Assembly: GCA_914767715.1 (NCBI GenBank)
Contig: OU612073.1
Span: 7,688,001-7,752,000, forward strand
Direction of reading: 5' to 3'
From: Membranipora membranacea
Lineage: Eukaryota; Bryozoa; Gymnolaemata; Cheilostomatida; Membraniporidae
DNA: 64,000 bases
Part shown: in pieces, positions 1-10,306 of the stretch
Numbering within the stretch: the stretch's first letter is position 1
How the letters are laid out: every line of letters begins with the position of its first letter
Translations under genes and position numbers: made by a program
Notes under the pieces: generated by a model
Databases searched by the model: none
Told to the model about the DNA's origin: nothing
The model's input: only the letters and a program-made list of their open reading frames with translations

Positions 1-1148
1 ACAGTTATCAATGTTTATCCGAGCGGTACGGTTTTCGGAGGAAATATAAGACGTAGAAGATAAATTGTTAGCCCCAGTATTTGCTCCGGTTTTTGCTGTC
101 GTCTCGTCACATGATTTTTGGTCAGATGAAAATGCATCTGGTTTGTTCTCAGTCTCATTGTCTTCGGTTTTTTCTAGGAGTTAAAATACTTTCTTCGGAG
201 GTGCTGTTTCTAGTTTTATCAATAACTGTACTACTATGCAGGCGTTTAAAGTCATTTGGTTTGGATACTGATGGCCCTGCACAAGGTAACGGTGGAGCAA
301 GTGGTACCATAGGTCTTGAAGAAATGTCTTCTAAATTGCCTGGCACCTCTACTAAAGTATTGTGGAAACGCATCCCTCTTTTCTCCGTCTTGTGTAAGCA
401 TGTCCCCAACAAACCTGGTGAAGTGCATTTTGGTGCCTTCATGGAATGCGGGGTAGTATTAGAATGTCGTATGCTCCTTTCTTGTTGAGATATGCTAAGC
501 ATATCATTTTCATCTATGACGCTGTAGTCTGCATAAATATCAGTCTCGTCAATGTTATCATAGACCGGTGTTGTGGCGGATTCCCAGTCAAGGTCATTGG
601 TTCCTTTTTGATCTGGAATAAAAATATTGTCAGGGTTAAAATTCCAAAAACAAATATTATGGAGACACGTTCCAAGACTTTGGCTCCCAGATCGTTGTTT
701 AGATACCCCACAGCCGAGAAGACTGCGTCAATGTTTGGATGTCAGCCTGTATCATTATAAGTCATGATCTGATCAAGATCTGCTGGGCTTCTTCTTTGTG
801 GTCTCATTTATCCAAACCTGGATCCTGTATAAGTGATTTAGCACACCTGCACTCATTTAGCTTGAGATCTATGATGTTTACCAGTTGTTAGGCTCTCTTA
901 ATGCTAATGCCATTTAAGCCCCCTCCGTTCCAAATCCAATATATACTAAACTGTTTACCAGCTAAGTTTGACTTTTTACCATAACTACCTAAGCCCACTT
1001 TGAAAAGATGTCAATGCCGATTACCGGATTAGAGTTACTCAAGATTTTAGCCTCATATAAGTTTGAAGACTAGGTATTGTTGTCTGTTAATCCGTTAGGA
1101 TCATTCAGTGGCTGGTGTTAACCCTCCAATCTAGCATTCCAAGATACA

Positions 1149-2042
1149 ATGAGTATTAATTTTATTTTTCTGCTATTTTTACTCTTCACATCTTATGCTG
1201 ACTCAAGAGTTTGGACATCAACATGCCCGGATAAACCAAAACCAGGTAAGTACCTGTTGTTAAAAGAATAACTTGTGATGTTATCATGTTGCAGATTGAT
1301 CCACCAGCGGAGATGGGAAAACTTTCTATAATGGCAAGGCCTAAATTAGAACTGTTTAATATTTTGTAGCCTGTAAATCAGCATTTCAGATAATAGCTTG
1401 AATGGCTCATCTTCAGCCCCGTGCCAGCAGCGCTAAATATGTTTAGAAGCTTCAAATTTTTTTTGGACAGCACATCAGGCAGAATTCAACCCCTCGCGAC
1501 TCTCTAAGATTGAAACTAAGCATGTAGTCAAATGTAACATCACCTTTAGCCATATTCAGCGTTATCTATGTATCTTTCCATCTATTTTCAATATCGTTCA
1601 TTGTTCTTGTGAAATAGCTATAATTATTATAAATGGCCAGCCCTTAATAAAGGACCGTGTAAGAATAGAGATAGAATGGAATAGTATCCCAAAGTGCACT
1701 TTTCTGGAATTCCCAGTGAAGTCACATTAACCTCAAAAATGGTGGTTGAAAATTCATCTGAGCTTTTTCCATTGTAGATCAGTACACTTTACCGAACTAT
1801 GGGGTGAAATCTTCAGATAAATACTGTGTCAATGCTTGTGAGAAGATTGGACCTATTAACTCACATATCATGGTTTTTGTTACTGCTATTTTTGTAGAGA
1901 AAACTTTTTGCAAATAGTTTCAGATCCAGAAAAAAGGCTTTATTCTTTTAAATACTCAGGCTGTACAAGTATTAAAGATCTCCGAAATATTGCGCCTGCT
2001 GGCAATAGCCATCGGGTAAACGTTTGTCAGCAATACCTATAA
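1149..2042 (+). pseudogene. N1: decayed copy of the nested 8-Cys secreted gene
   Basis: Two-exon relative of N2 and N3. Exon 1 (1,149-1,245, 97 nt as in both intact copies) encodes a hydrophobic signal peptide followed by an SRVWTSTCPDK segment and ends at a GTAAGT donor. Exon 2 starts at 1,778 after ATTGTAG and ends at the homologous stop 2,040-2,042. Compared with N2, exon 2 has lost about 10 nt near 1,862, just after the AC-EKIGP segment, which shifts the frame into a stop; the reading frame of the family resumes for the last third (...VNVCQQYL). A weakened TATA-like CATATAAG lies near 1,054, where N2 and N3 have TATATA. It sits in the last intron of R1, antisense to it. Confidence 0.8.
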
Positions 2043-2949
2043 GCTTCCTGTCCATGGTAGGAGTAGTAGGTTGCTATACAACAATATATTATCAGTAGTG
2101 ATGATATCTTCCATTCCTACACTTAACTATGACTGTGACATGGCTTATCTATACACTTGTTAGTCAATGATTTTCCATTATTGTAAGCAGTAAGTAGGTG
2201 AAAATACTGTTAATTTAAAAAAACCTACATTACTACTCCTTGATCTAAAGCTATAGTCTCGTTTGATTTAAAACTCTGATAAGAGCAATTGGTTTTAGTT
2301 AGCACAAGGACTTAAACTCCGTGGTTAGCAGTTAAGATATTACTTACTCTTCATATTGAGCTGAGAGCCTGCTGCAGTAGGTAATGGAGGTAGTGGTCTA
2401 GAAGTCTTTTGTACCAGTGATCTTCCTCTAGTCCTAATTCTAAATGAGCACATAATATAATGAATGTGAATAATATGACATATTTACCTGATTTGTAGCA
2501 AAACTTAGAGCAGTGCACCCAATTATCCCTCTGATTGATTTGCTAAAATTCTGTTATCATATCAAATCGGTGGTACCAAATCTTGTATTTAAACTGACCT
2601 CTGTTTAAAGTGCAATGAGTCCCTCCCAGTAGTCTGATAAGCATTGAGAGAGCAGTGAAAGCTCCAGCAAAGACAGGTACTGCTGTTGACTTAGTCTTAT
2701 AGTGCTCGCTTTTCATCCCTTTCATCTTTGTCTTCACAGATGACCGCAATTTAGTCTGTTGCTGATCATCTAAGAATGAGAATGGAGATGATTGAAACAA
2801 GCAATTCGGTGTTTGATTTTTACTGAGTGCATTTTGTGTATTTATTGTTTGACCAACAAGCCGTTGCATAAAATAATCTAGTTCACAAACAGAGAAACTG
2901 ACTCTTAGGAGAATCTGTGCACTTAACAAGCTACACAATGACAGCATTA

Positions 2950-3100
2950 CGCAACATGCATTATGCATTGTGTATTATGCATTATGCATTATGCATTATG
3001 CGTTGTACATTATGCATTATGTATTGTGCATAATATATTATGTCTAGGGCGTAATGCATTATTGCATTATTGTATTATGCACTTTTCTATATGCCTTATG
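2950..3100. repeat. 7-bp tandem repeat (ATGCATT-like)
   Basis: About 150 bp built of imperfect 7-bp units reading GCATTAT or close variants, between the R1 transmembrane exon and the R1 CCP remnant. No coding sense; it probably arose by slippage. Confidence 0.85.
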
Positions 3101-3789
3101 CATTGAAAAGATCACCCTCTGAGTCTGACCCCTCAAGAGCTAATAGCACAAAGCAAACACCGCACACATACCCTGATTTGATAGGATGTAATGGGTTCCT
3201 GTTTCAGTTGTGGCATTTGCTGTTTTTCTGCATCTCGGTGTTTGAAGCCATTCATCTCCATTATGACAAGTGTAATGGGTTTCCTTTAGGTCAAGTTCAT
3301 ATCCCAGCTTACAAATCGCAGTGTATTCTGACTAATTTGGCTGGAGTTTTTGTGGATGTTCAAGGTTATCTATGACTTTTGTATTAGGACGCCATTTAAC
3401 TGTCAAAAACAAAAGCAAAGGTCATGCTTAACTCTTTATCTTCTCTCTTAAATAGAAAATTCTGAAAATTTCAAGCTTAACAGCTCAAAAACATGTGCGA
3501 TGTCGATGCTGTGGATGAATTCCCCCCCCCCCCCCATCATAATATGTTCGCAATTTCTAATTTAGGTTTGTATTTGATGACAATACAGTGATAAAACAAA
3601 ATCCCCCATATTTTTCGTCTAACATCGGCCAAAAAGATATTTCCACTGGGTAAGCAGGAGATGCTCCTCCTTATGAGTTAAGTTAGAAACAAATCTATTT
3701 TTTAGTCTGTTTATCAGAGGATTCCAATATTCTAGATTTTGAATAAGGTCAATAAGAGTTTGAACTGGTCGGAGTTTGATATAAGACCG

Positions 3790-4780
3790 ACAGTTTGAGA
3801 TATTGTAAATTTACCTTGGTAGAAATATCCTGCTTCACTTAAGAATCTACATCTATCTATGTTAGATCTTTATGTGTGGAAAGGTTAAATGGTGGTTATC
3901 CTGATGTCTGGTACGGCAAGTAGAGGATGTTAAGCAAAGCTGTTGTTTACTCCTTGATCCTTGATCTGATAATGAAGTTGGAGAGTTAGTGATCTCTTCT
4001 GTTTCAGAGCTAGACCAAAATGATTTATTGTAGATATCAGGTATGTTCTGTGTCTTCTTTCCTGTGAAACAGTTGCAAGAAGGTGGTCAAATCACTGTTT
4101 TACAGCTTTAAGAGAAATTGGGTAGCACTGAGTAAAACCAAACCATGTTGAGCATCACTGAATATCAAACAAGTTGGTTTTAAAAATTTGTTGATCAATG
4201 ATGTTCTTAGAACTAATTGTTACTCTTTCACTTAAACAAATCCAGCATGCTATGGTTTACCTGAGCACTCAGCTGTGAAATCCATTATTTATGGAAAGTA
4301 TTTTGCATAAAATTTGGTTGCTGGATAAGAGTTACCTTCCCATTTACATCCTGCCAATCTAGATCACATTTGCACCTCATGCAAATCTGCATTCAACTTA
4401 ATAACCAATAACCATAGATTTGGATACCAGTAGTGGATTTTAATTTTAATATTATTAATTTTTATCAATGTCTATTACCTATTTTTATTAGTATTACTAT
4501 TCTACTACCTCTTAGAAACGGGCAGTCTGACATAGAATTAACACCCTCAGTGAGTCGGATCAAACCTTGCAAAAAGCACACTTGATCAGTGTGGTATCAT
4601 CATTACTGCCACCTACAATATTGTAATCAAGCTTGTCTCATCTTAGCTAGACAGAATCCAATAATTATTATGACATGTAGACATGCAAGTGTTTCCATGA
4701 CGTGGAAATTATCCCCCTCCCCACTGGAATACGATGCAATGAGCAAGTTCTGGGAATTCATGGAAGGTGCCAGACATTAT
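3790..4780 (-). pseudogene. Inverted duplicate of internal IAP exons
   Basis: Reverse complement of this stretch aligns with about 43,730-44,740, inside the IAP gene. Two exons are recognisable: 4,061-3,815 corresponds to the IAP exon 44,487-44,723 (reading KKTQNIPDIYN... then drifting out of frame), and about 4,612-4,509 corresponds to the second half of BIR2 (43,907-44,044) with an internal deletion. Intron sequence between and upstream of them is also shared, so this is a genomic segment and not a retrocopy. Frameshifts and deletions make it non-coding. It lies between R1 remnants, about 40 kb from its source. Confidence 0.85.
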
Positions 4781-5106
4781 CCATTATTAGCAGGCCAAAT
4801 GACATAGCATTGATATCACTGGTATATTATGTCTGATGAGCAACACATCAAAGCAGTTTCATTATATAATATGTCGATATCATCCACATGAAAATAATGA
4901 CACTTCTATTGATGTGTCTGAGTATCAGTATAATATCAGTGTCCCAGTATCAGTGTAATATTTGTAGTTACTATTTGGAAAATTGGCAATTAATTATTCA
5001 AGAAAATTGCAATGGTGTTCATGTGCTATAACCATGATAGACTTGATATTTTAAGTTTACAGCTATAACTGGTGGTATCAAAATTTAATTTAAAAAATGT
5101 TACAGC

Positions 5107-5205
5107 CAGCATTCCTAGCTCAGTTTAATCAGTTTGCTGTGACTGCATGCAAGCCACTGGTGAGTATTCAGGTATCAAGACATTTTCCCTATCTCATTTA
5201 CCACC
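5107..5205 (-). pseudogene. Second remnant of the receptor region upstream of R2
   Basis: Reverse complement matches about 21,440-21,510, the short exon with the candidate R2 start codon and its 5' flank. Here the ATG TCT is followed directly by TGA, so it cannot encode the R2 N terminus. It is a separate remnant from the R1 CCP exon at 3.1-3.4 kb, so the left end holds debris from at least two copies. Confidence 0.6.
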
Positions 5206-5209
5206 TGCA

Positions 5210-5302
5210 CAGTGGGAACGCCGTTTGTATGTTTGCAAGGGATACGTCCTAGACAGTCTATTTTATGATGAAAATAATAATAAATATCTGAGTGATAGCT
5301 AG
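5210..5302 (+). pseudogene. 3' fragment of an N-family exon 2
   Basis: Open stretch reading ERRLYVCKGYV...NNNKYLSDS then TAG. It parallels the C terminus of N3 (EDRLYVCKQH...NNNTYLSDS). Only the last third of exon 2 is present; no signal-peptide exon lies upstream within 1 kb. Confidence 0.65.
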
Positions 5303-5689
5303 ATAAATAGTCGCTAAGCTATAAGAAATAAAAATTAACTCAGTGAAAGTTATCTTTCCATTTAGAATAGTATTTTAAACCAACATACTTATATCCTTAC
5401 ACCTTCGACTAATTAAAATTTTACATAAATGGTGACTATCAGTATCAAGTGATAATAGTTGTGAAAATCTCAAAGATTGTAATATCATCAAGTGCCAAAC
5501 TATAGGCCCCTGTAAATAATATATACTCATTTTTCTACTTTCTTTAGCACATTATTGAAATCATCTCTATCAAAGATTTTGTATTCATACCAATGTCTCA
5601 AACTTCATTACTTAGCCTTTTTTCCTTATGGCTGTTTTTGAAAAACATTCTCATCGAATGAAAATCATGCCAATAAAGTTAAAAAAAAA

Positions 5690-5812
5690 GAATTCCAATT
5701 TAGGGAATTTCTATTAGGGAATCCTAAATGGAATTCCTATTAGGGAAATCCTACTATGAAATTCCTATTATGGGATTCCCATGGGAGAATCTCTATTAGG
5801 GAATTCCGAACT
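5690..5812. repeat. Minisatellite of GGGAATTCCTATTA-like units
   Basis: About seven imperfect units of 14-18 bp containing GGGAAT and CCTATTA, some in inverted sense, in otherwise featureless DNA. The flanks (5,303-5,690 and 5,812-5,940) show nothing recognisable. Confidence 0.7.
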
Positions 5813-5939
5813 TTACTAAGAGACGCTATGGTGGATGTCTAATGGCTACATCATAAAGTAAGGATGTGTACTTTCTCTGTGATAATATATATAGGCTTGG
5901 AATTAGTACTATTCAACTATATTATTTTCCTAGGGCTGA

Positions 5940-6720
5940 AACGAACCAACATGACGACCATGCATGTTTCGGTACAAATCTTAAATCAAGTCTCACTCTG
6001 TCCTAGTGATTATTTGTAGCTTTCAGGATTCAGCTTATTATATCAGTCTGTCTGTCGTAGGAACTCTCCTGAACAAGCCCGCAGGAGTAATAAATCTTCC
6101 TCCAGTGCCACAGCCTCCCCCCAAGATGTTTAAAGATCATTCAATATTTTATGTATGATGTAAGATATTTTCTTAGAACGACTTTTTATTGCTAGAATAA
6201 ACATCGTATAAATGTCATGCAACTGCTGGATATCTGCTCTAGCTAACAGATAATATAAATAATGAGGATTTATAGTTCCATGTATATCCGGTACAAAACA
6301 CATCAAGTATGGAAATATATGCAAAAGGTTGCTCAGTATAAAATGTTTAGTAATGGAAGATAATCTAGTTTAATGGTACATATCCGGTACAGATTTATCC
6401 TGACATGTTGACGTCCAAACTCTGGAAGGAGCGTATGTATGATGTGAAGAGTAAGAAAAACAAAGAAACAGCCAACCTTGGACATTAAGTGATATTTAGT
6501 CCATTTATAGGGTAGGAGGAGGAGGTGCACTTTGGGGGATGGCACTGAGGTAGGCGGCGTTACAGCGACTGCGTTGAAAGAGAGCACCTGCAACGATGAC
6601 CCATAAATGAGACAGAATAAGCAAGCTGAGGCCTGGAAGCTACAAATAATCACTAAGACAGAGTGAGACTTAATTTTAGCCTTGTACCAGAACATGGTAA
6701 TCAAGTCATCTTATTAAGAG
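5940..6720. repeat. Dispersed repeat in inverted pair (arms 5,955-6,060 and 6,590-6,700)
   Basis: The left arm is the reverse complement of the right arm (shared core: CTACAAATAATCACTA followed by GAGTGAGACTT and a run ending CTTGTAC). The same core occurs in plus sense near 13,825-13,870 and 38,135-38,205. The segment before the plus-strand core (6,510-6,590) resembles 13,690-13,780 and 37,985-38,090, a glycine-codon-rich stretch. It therefore looks like a mobile or duplicated unit about 200-250 bp long. No protein is preserved. Confidence 0.6.
6384..6470 (-). pseudogene. Remnant of an N-family signal-peptide exon
   Basis: Strongly similar to 35,772-35,850 (N3 exon 1): it shares the stretch encoding STCQDK and the hydrophobic core, but small indels break the frame and no ATG or donor is in place. 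It lies between the arms of the surrounding inverted repeat. Confidence 0.65.
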
Positions 6721-7672
6721 AATTAACTGAGAATAATCTAACCGAATAAGTTTCATTTCAATAGAAAGATACATAATTATATTGAATTAATTCAAATTAG
6801 CAGTTAACCTACATAAAATGGAGCCTCTGATAAATCTGAAGTGAATGTACACTGATATCTTCTTTGGGGCAGCGCCAATTACAAAACTGGTGGAAAAGGT
6901 ACAAAAAATCCAACAGTTAGGGGATGCAATAACAGATTTATATTTTAATGTATCAGGTTATTAGAAAAACCCGAAGGTCAAGGTGATAATAAAACTGAAA
7001 GTAATTGTAGAGATAGTGATAGTAAATCATTACACTTTAATATTTTTGAGAGATAATTTTTAAGCATAGTTTACTTCATAGTATTAAAAAACACTAGTTC
7101 ATCTTTGCTCCATTTGACTAAGCTTGAATGATAGGGTGAAAGCAATTTGTAACTTGGAGTTGTTGGCCTCTAGCTGCCAGCTTGTTTACTGGTAGAAGAG
7201 GAAGAGCTCATAATGCAGGCAAATTGGATTGAGCTTCTTCTAGGAGGAAACTTTCTTTATATGCTGACAGTCACTTATTTTGAGCAGACAACACATGTTA
7301 GATTATTAAGAGCAGTCAATCTAGCTTGAATAAACATTTAACTTAAATGCTTAGTCCTGTAATAATAGACTATGGGGAGGGTTTTATTTTGAGCAGACGA
7401 CACAGGTAAGCTGTTAGTTACTGGCATATGGAGGGCAATGGCCAATTGTTCCTGTGCCATCACAAACTGGTGTCACAAAATGTAAGAGAGCTCCGTTAGT
7501 GTTAGCACTCTGTCCTGCTATGTAATCCGGATTCTCATCGACACATTCATATGTCGTTGGGTGGGCGAGGTCACTCTTGACAGACATCAGATAACCTGAA
7601 ACCAAACAAACTGATTGTAAGATTCATGTGTAAGCAAATTAAGCTAGAAGCCAAATAGAGCTGGAGTTTAAA

Positions 7673-7939
7673 CCACTGCTGCCACAGCTAGGCTTTGCCC
7701 AGCATAGCCACCACTCATAAATTTAAATATAGAGTTGTGGCATCAAAGCGTCTAGCCAGCAGCTTTGCATGGAGTTATATGAGTTCTCAAAATGTAGGGG
7801 GTATCTCCTTCCCCAGCCATCCACCATTAGTGATGACAAAAATTGACCCTGACCAATCAAGTGCCTTAAAAATCTAGCTGAGATCCAACACATTTGACTG
7901 GTGGCTCTGCCGGGCAGAGCCGAGCTGTGTCAGCAGTGG
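7673..7939. mobile_element. MITE with TTAA/TTTAAA target duplication
   Basis: A 267-bp insert in the last intron of collagen copy A. Copy B has the empty site (GAGTTTAAATTG around 14,790-14,800). Both ends begin CCACTGCTG in inverted orientation, and the terminal similarity continues for about 25 bp through CACAGCT and GGCT-TGCCC. The duplicated target is TTTAAA (7,667-7,672 and 7,940-7,945); read as TTAA, the terminal repeats become ACCACTGCTG, a piggyBac-like layout. No coding capacity, so non-autonomous. Confidence 0.8.
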
Positions 7940-10031
7940 TTTAAATTGTTGTAATTTGTGGAGAAACCATGAGTTCACTATTTTTTCATTATTAGATTGT
8001 CCAATGGCTCACCTTCATATTCCTTGGTCCATCCAGAGGGACAGCTTCTTCTAGAAGGTATCATCACTACAGCAGATCTCTGTGTGTAACAGCGAGCACA
8101 TGGTACATTCTGGTTATGAGCGGCACTGGGGAATATTCCATAGTTGTAAGTCTGATACTCAGCACCAGATATATGACTGAAGTCGTCATAGCTCGTGTAG
8201 AAAGAGTTATACTCCAGCTGTAGATGGAGACATTGAAAGTTCACACCTCCACCTGTATCACCAAAGTTGCCTCCAGCAGCAAAACCTGTAAAGTGAGTTT
8301 AAAACAGTGGAAAAATGGACTACTTGAATCATAGACTAATAATAGAATTTATTATTAAGCTGTGTCTTTTGTGTGATACTAAGAAATAGGAAAAACTGGT
8401 ATAACTATGTGAAGCGAAAGATACCAACATGCAATCCACATGGAGTTTCGCTCACACATGCATCCGCAGGCTAAAGTTCAACTAGATGCAATCATCCAGT
8501 ATCACATTTCACCTAAGATAAGTCGTCGTTGTGTTGTGAATGCTGATTGGGTTTACCAGTTCTACCTAATGCCAAGTTATATCTCAAAATAAACCTTTCT
8601 CTTTTCCACCTATTGTATCGAGATTCGAATTTGCTCTTCTCCAAAAAAAAACAGCAAGGAAAAATTTAAAATCTTACATACCTTGGTACAGCATTGTAGC
8701 GTCACTTTCACATGAAGTTTTACCCCATCTCGTGTAGACCGCCCCTGCATTTGAAGAGTTACCAGGCCTTCCTGCTGGTCCGGGTGAGCCATGTGTACCA
8801 GCCAATCCATGATTACCAGGTGTGCCGGGTGGACCGGGTAGACCTGCTACTCCAGGTGATCCATCTCTACAGGGTTGGCCATCAGTAGCATTACCTGGGG
8901 CTCCCTGTTCTCCAGGCTGACCAGGTGGTCCTTGAAGCCCCGGGCTTCCATCATCTCCATCAGTCCCAGGTGACCCTTGCAACCCATCTCTGCCTAAATA
9001 AACATCAAATTCCAACGAAAAGTCAAGGCTTCAGATGTGAAATCTTAACTTACTCAGCTGCAGAATCCTAAGTTGAACTGTTTAGATGTAGAGCTGCTAG
9101 AAGTCAATCGATCTTTAACATTCTATACAACTTAATGGTAGGCTTAATGTTTTTTTTGTAACATGCTATGACATGACTGTATGAAGTATGCAACCAAATA
9201 TCCTCATCAAAGACTTTTCATGCCACAGGAAAAGATGTTGTGGGAGTCTTTCCTGATTACATACATACGTACATACAATACATATAACAATGCGAACTCG
9301 AAACACAAAACAATGACACGGAAAAATGTCAGCGCAACTCAAGTCACATCAATGATGCTGTATAAAAACATTTGAAGAAAACCTTTTAGACTTTCCAAAA
9401 CAAAAATAAAACACAATTCTTATAATTCTGAGACTGCGGACAATATTGTTTGGATTATCCAGGACGAATGCAGTGGGTACCACATTATCAAGACTGTGAC
9501 TTGAGCTTTTCTGTGTTGCCAAATCAACTTTTATGGGCTTACCATCCTTTCCATTAATTCCATTGATTCCATTGATCCCATCTTTCCCATCACGACCATC
9601 TCGCCCGTTGTCACCATCTTTACACATGGAGCTAAGTAGAGGTATGATTTCTGAAAGAAGAATACTAGATTTATTTGACAACACTTAAACTGTAACTCTG
9701 ACATGTTTCACAGGTTCACGTCATGTATAAATAATATAAATGTGAGTTTCAGAAGTTTGCTAAAGCCTCTGGTGAACCACCAAAATATGTTTTTAAATTA
9801 ATGATAGATTAAAAATTTTGGAGTAATGAGTCCTATGTTCTCTGAATTTGAGAACTTGTACGCATTAGTACCAAACACGGTCACTCAGACAATCTGATTT
9901 GTTCTCTTTCATCTCGTCATATTTCCAGAACCTAAATAAATTTCCAGAACCTAAAGGGGGCAGGGGCGTATATTCTAAAAAATTTCACTCACTGACTTTT
10001 CAGAGATGAGCATAGGCGTGGCGGGGAGGGT

Positions 10032-10060
10032 GTGGGAGGGGCGCTTAAGCGCCCTCCCAC
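10032..10060. other. GC-rich near-perfect palindrome
   Basis: A 29-nt stretch centred on CGCTTAAGCG, whose arms GTGGGAGGG and CCTCCCAC pair with a single extra G on the left. It stands out in AT-rich DNA and lies near one end of the composite insertion, so it may be a mobile-element terminus. Confidence 0.8.
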
Positions 10061-10221
10061 CACGGAAATTTTTGCATATCGGTAGCAAAATAGTGCAAGC
10101 AGAGAGGTATTTCAATAGCTCACTGAGCTGTTGGCTACTTTCAGAAAACAACTCAATAGCAGTAGAAGATTACGGTAAAATTTCTCCAGTTATAAAGCAC
10201 CCATTTGAAAAAAAACTGACC

Positions 10222-10306
10222 TTGATGGGATTCGAACCCACAACAATCTTATTAACAGTGATTATAAGGCGGACGCTCTACACACTGAGCTATTCAGCCA
10301 CTCACG
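10222..10306 (-). repeat. tRNA-derived SINE head
   Basis: On the minus strand it shows an A-box-like TAGCTCAGTGTG and, about 45 nt on, a perfect B box GGTTCGAATCC, followed by T-rich sequence. The anticodon stem does not pair, so it is not a working tRNA gene; it fits the Pol III promoter head of a SINE. It lies inside the composite insertion. Confidence 0.7.

Larger units (their letters stand above)
1..3375 (-). pseudogene. R1: decayed 3' half of the CCP receptor family
   Basis: Inverted copy of the 3' part of the receptor seen intact at 31.0-37.1 kb. Recognisable pieces, in transcript order: a CCP/sushi exon remnant (about 3,375-3,130), the transmembrane exon (2,769-2,599), the juxtamembrane exon (2,433-2,348, still open, 86 nt as in the other copies) and the tail exon (612 to beyond base 1). 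Lesions seen directly: an in-frame TAG in the CCP exon, where the intact copy has a serine codon; a 1-nt deletion near the end of the transmembrane exon; and one extra A in an A run of the tail exon (about 170-175), giving a stop at 155. The CUB-like exons are absent. The tail before the frameshift still carries the YDNI...YSVI tyrosine pair. The fragment brackets nested gene N1 exactly as the intact copies bracket N2 and N3. Confidence 0.85.

Noticed and set aside
3070-3375. 101-codon plus-strand reading frame
   Set aside because: It is the antisense of the R1 CCP exon; the minus strand carries the recognisable domain.
3520-3540. C homopolymers here and at 29.2, 40.3 and 49.4 kb as a regulatory signal
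   Set aside because: Ordinary slippage tracts, not at matching positions of the duplicated units.
10222-10306. Functional tRNA gene
   Set aside because: A and B boxes are present but the anticodon stem does not pair; better read as a SINE head.
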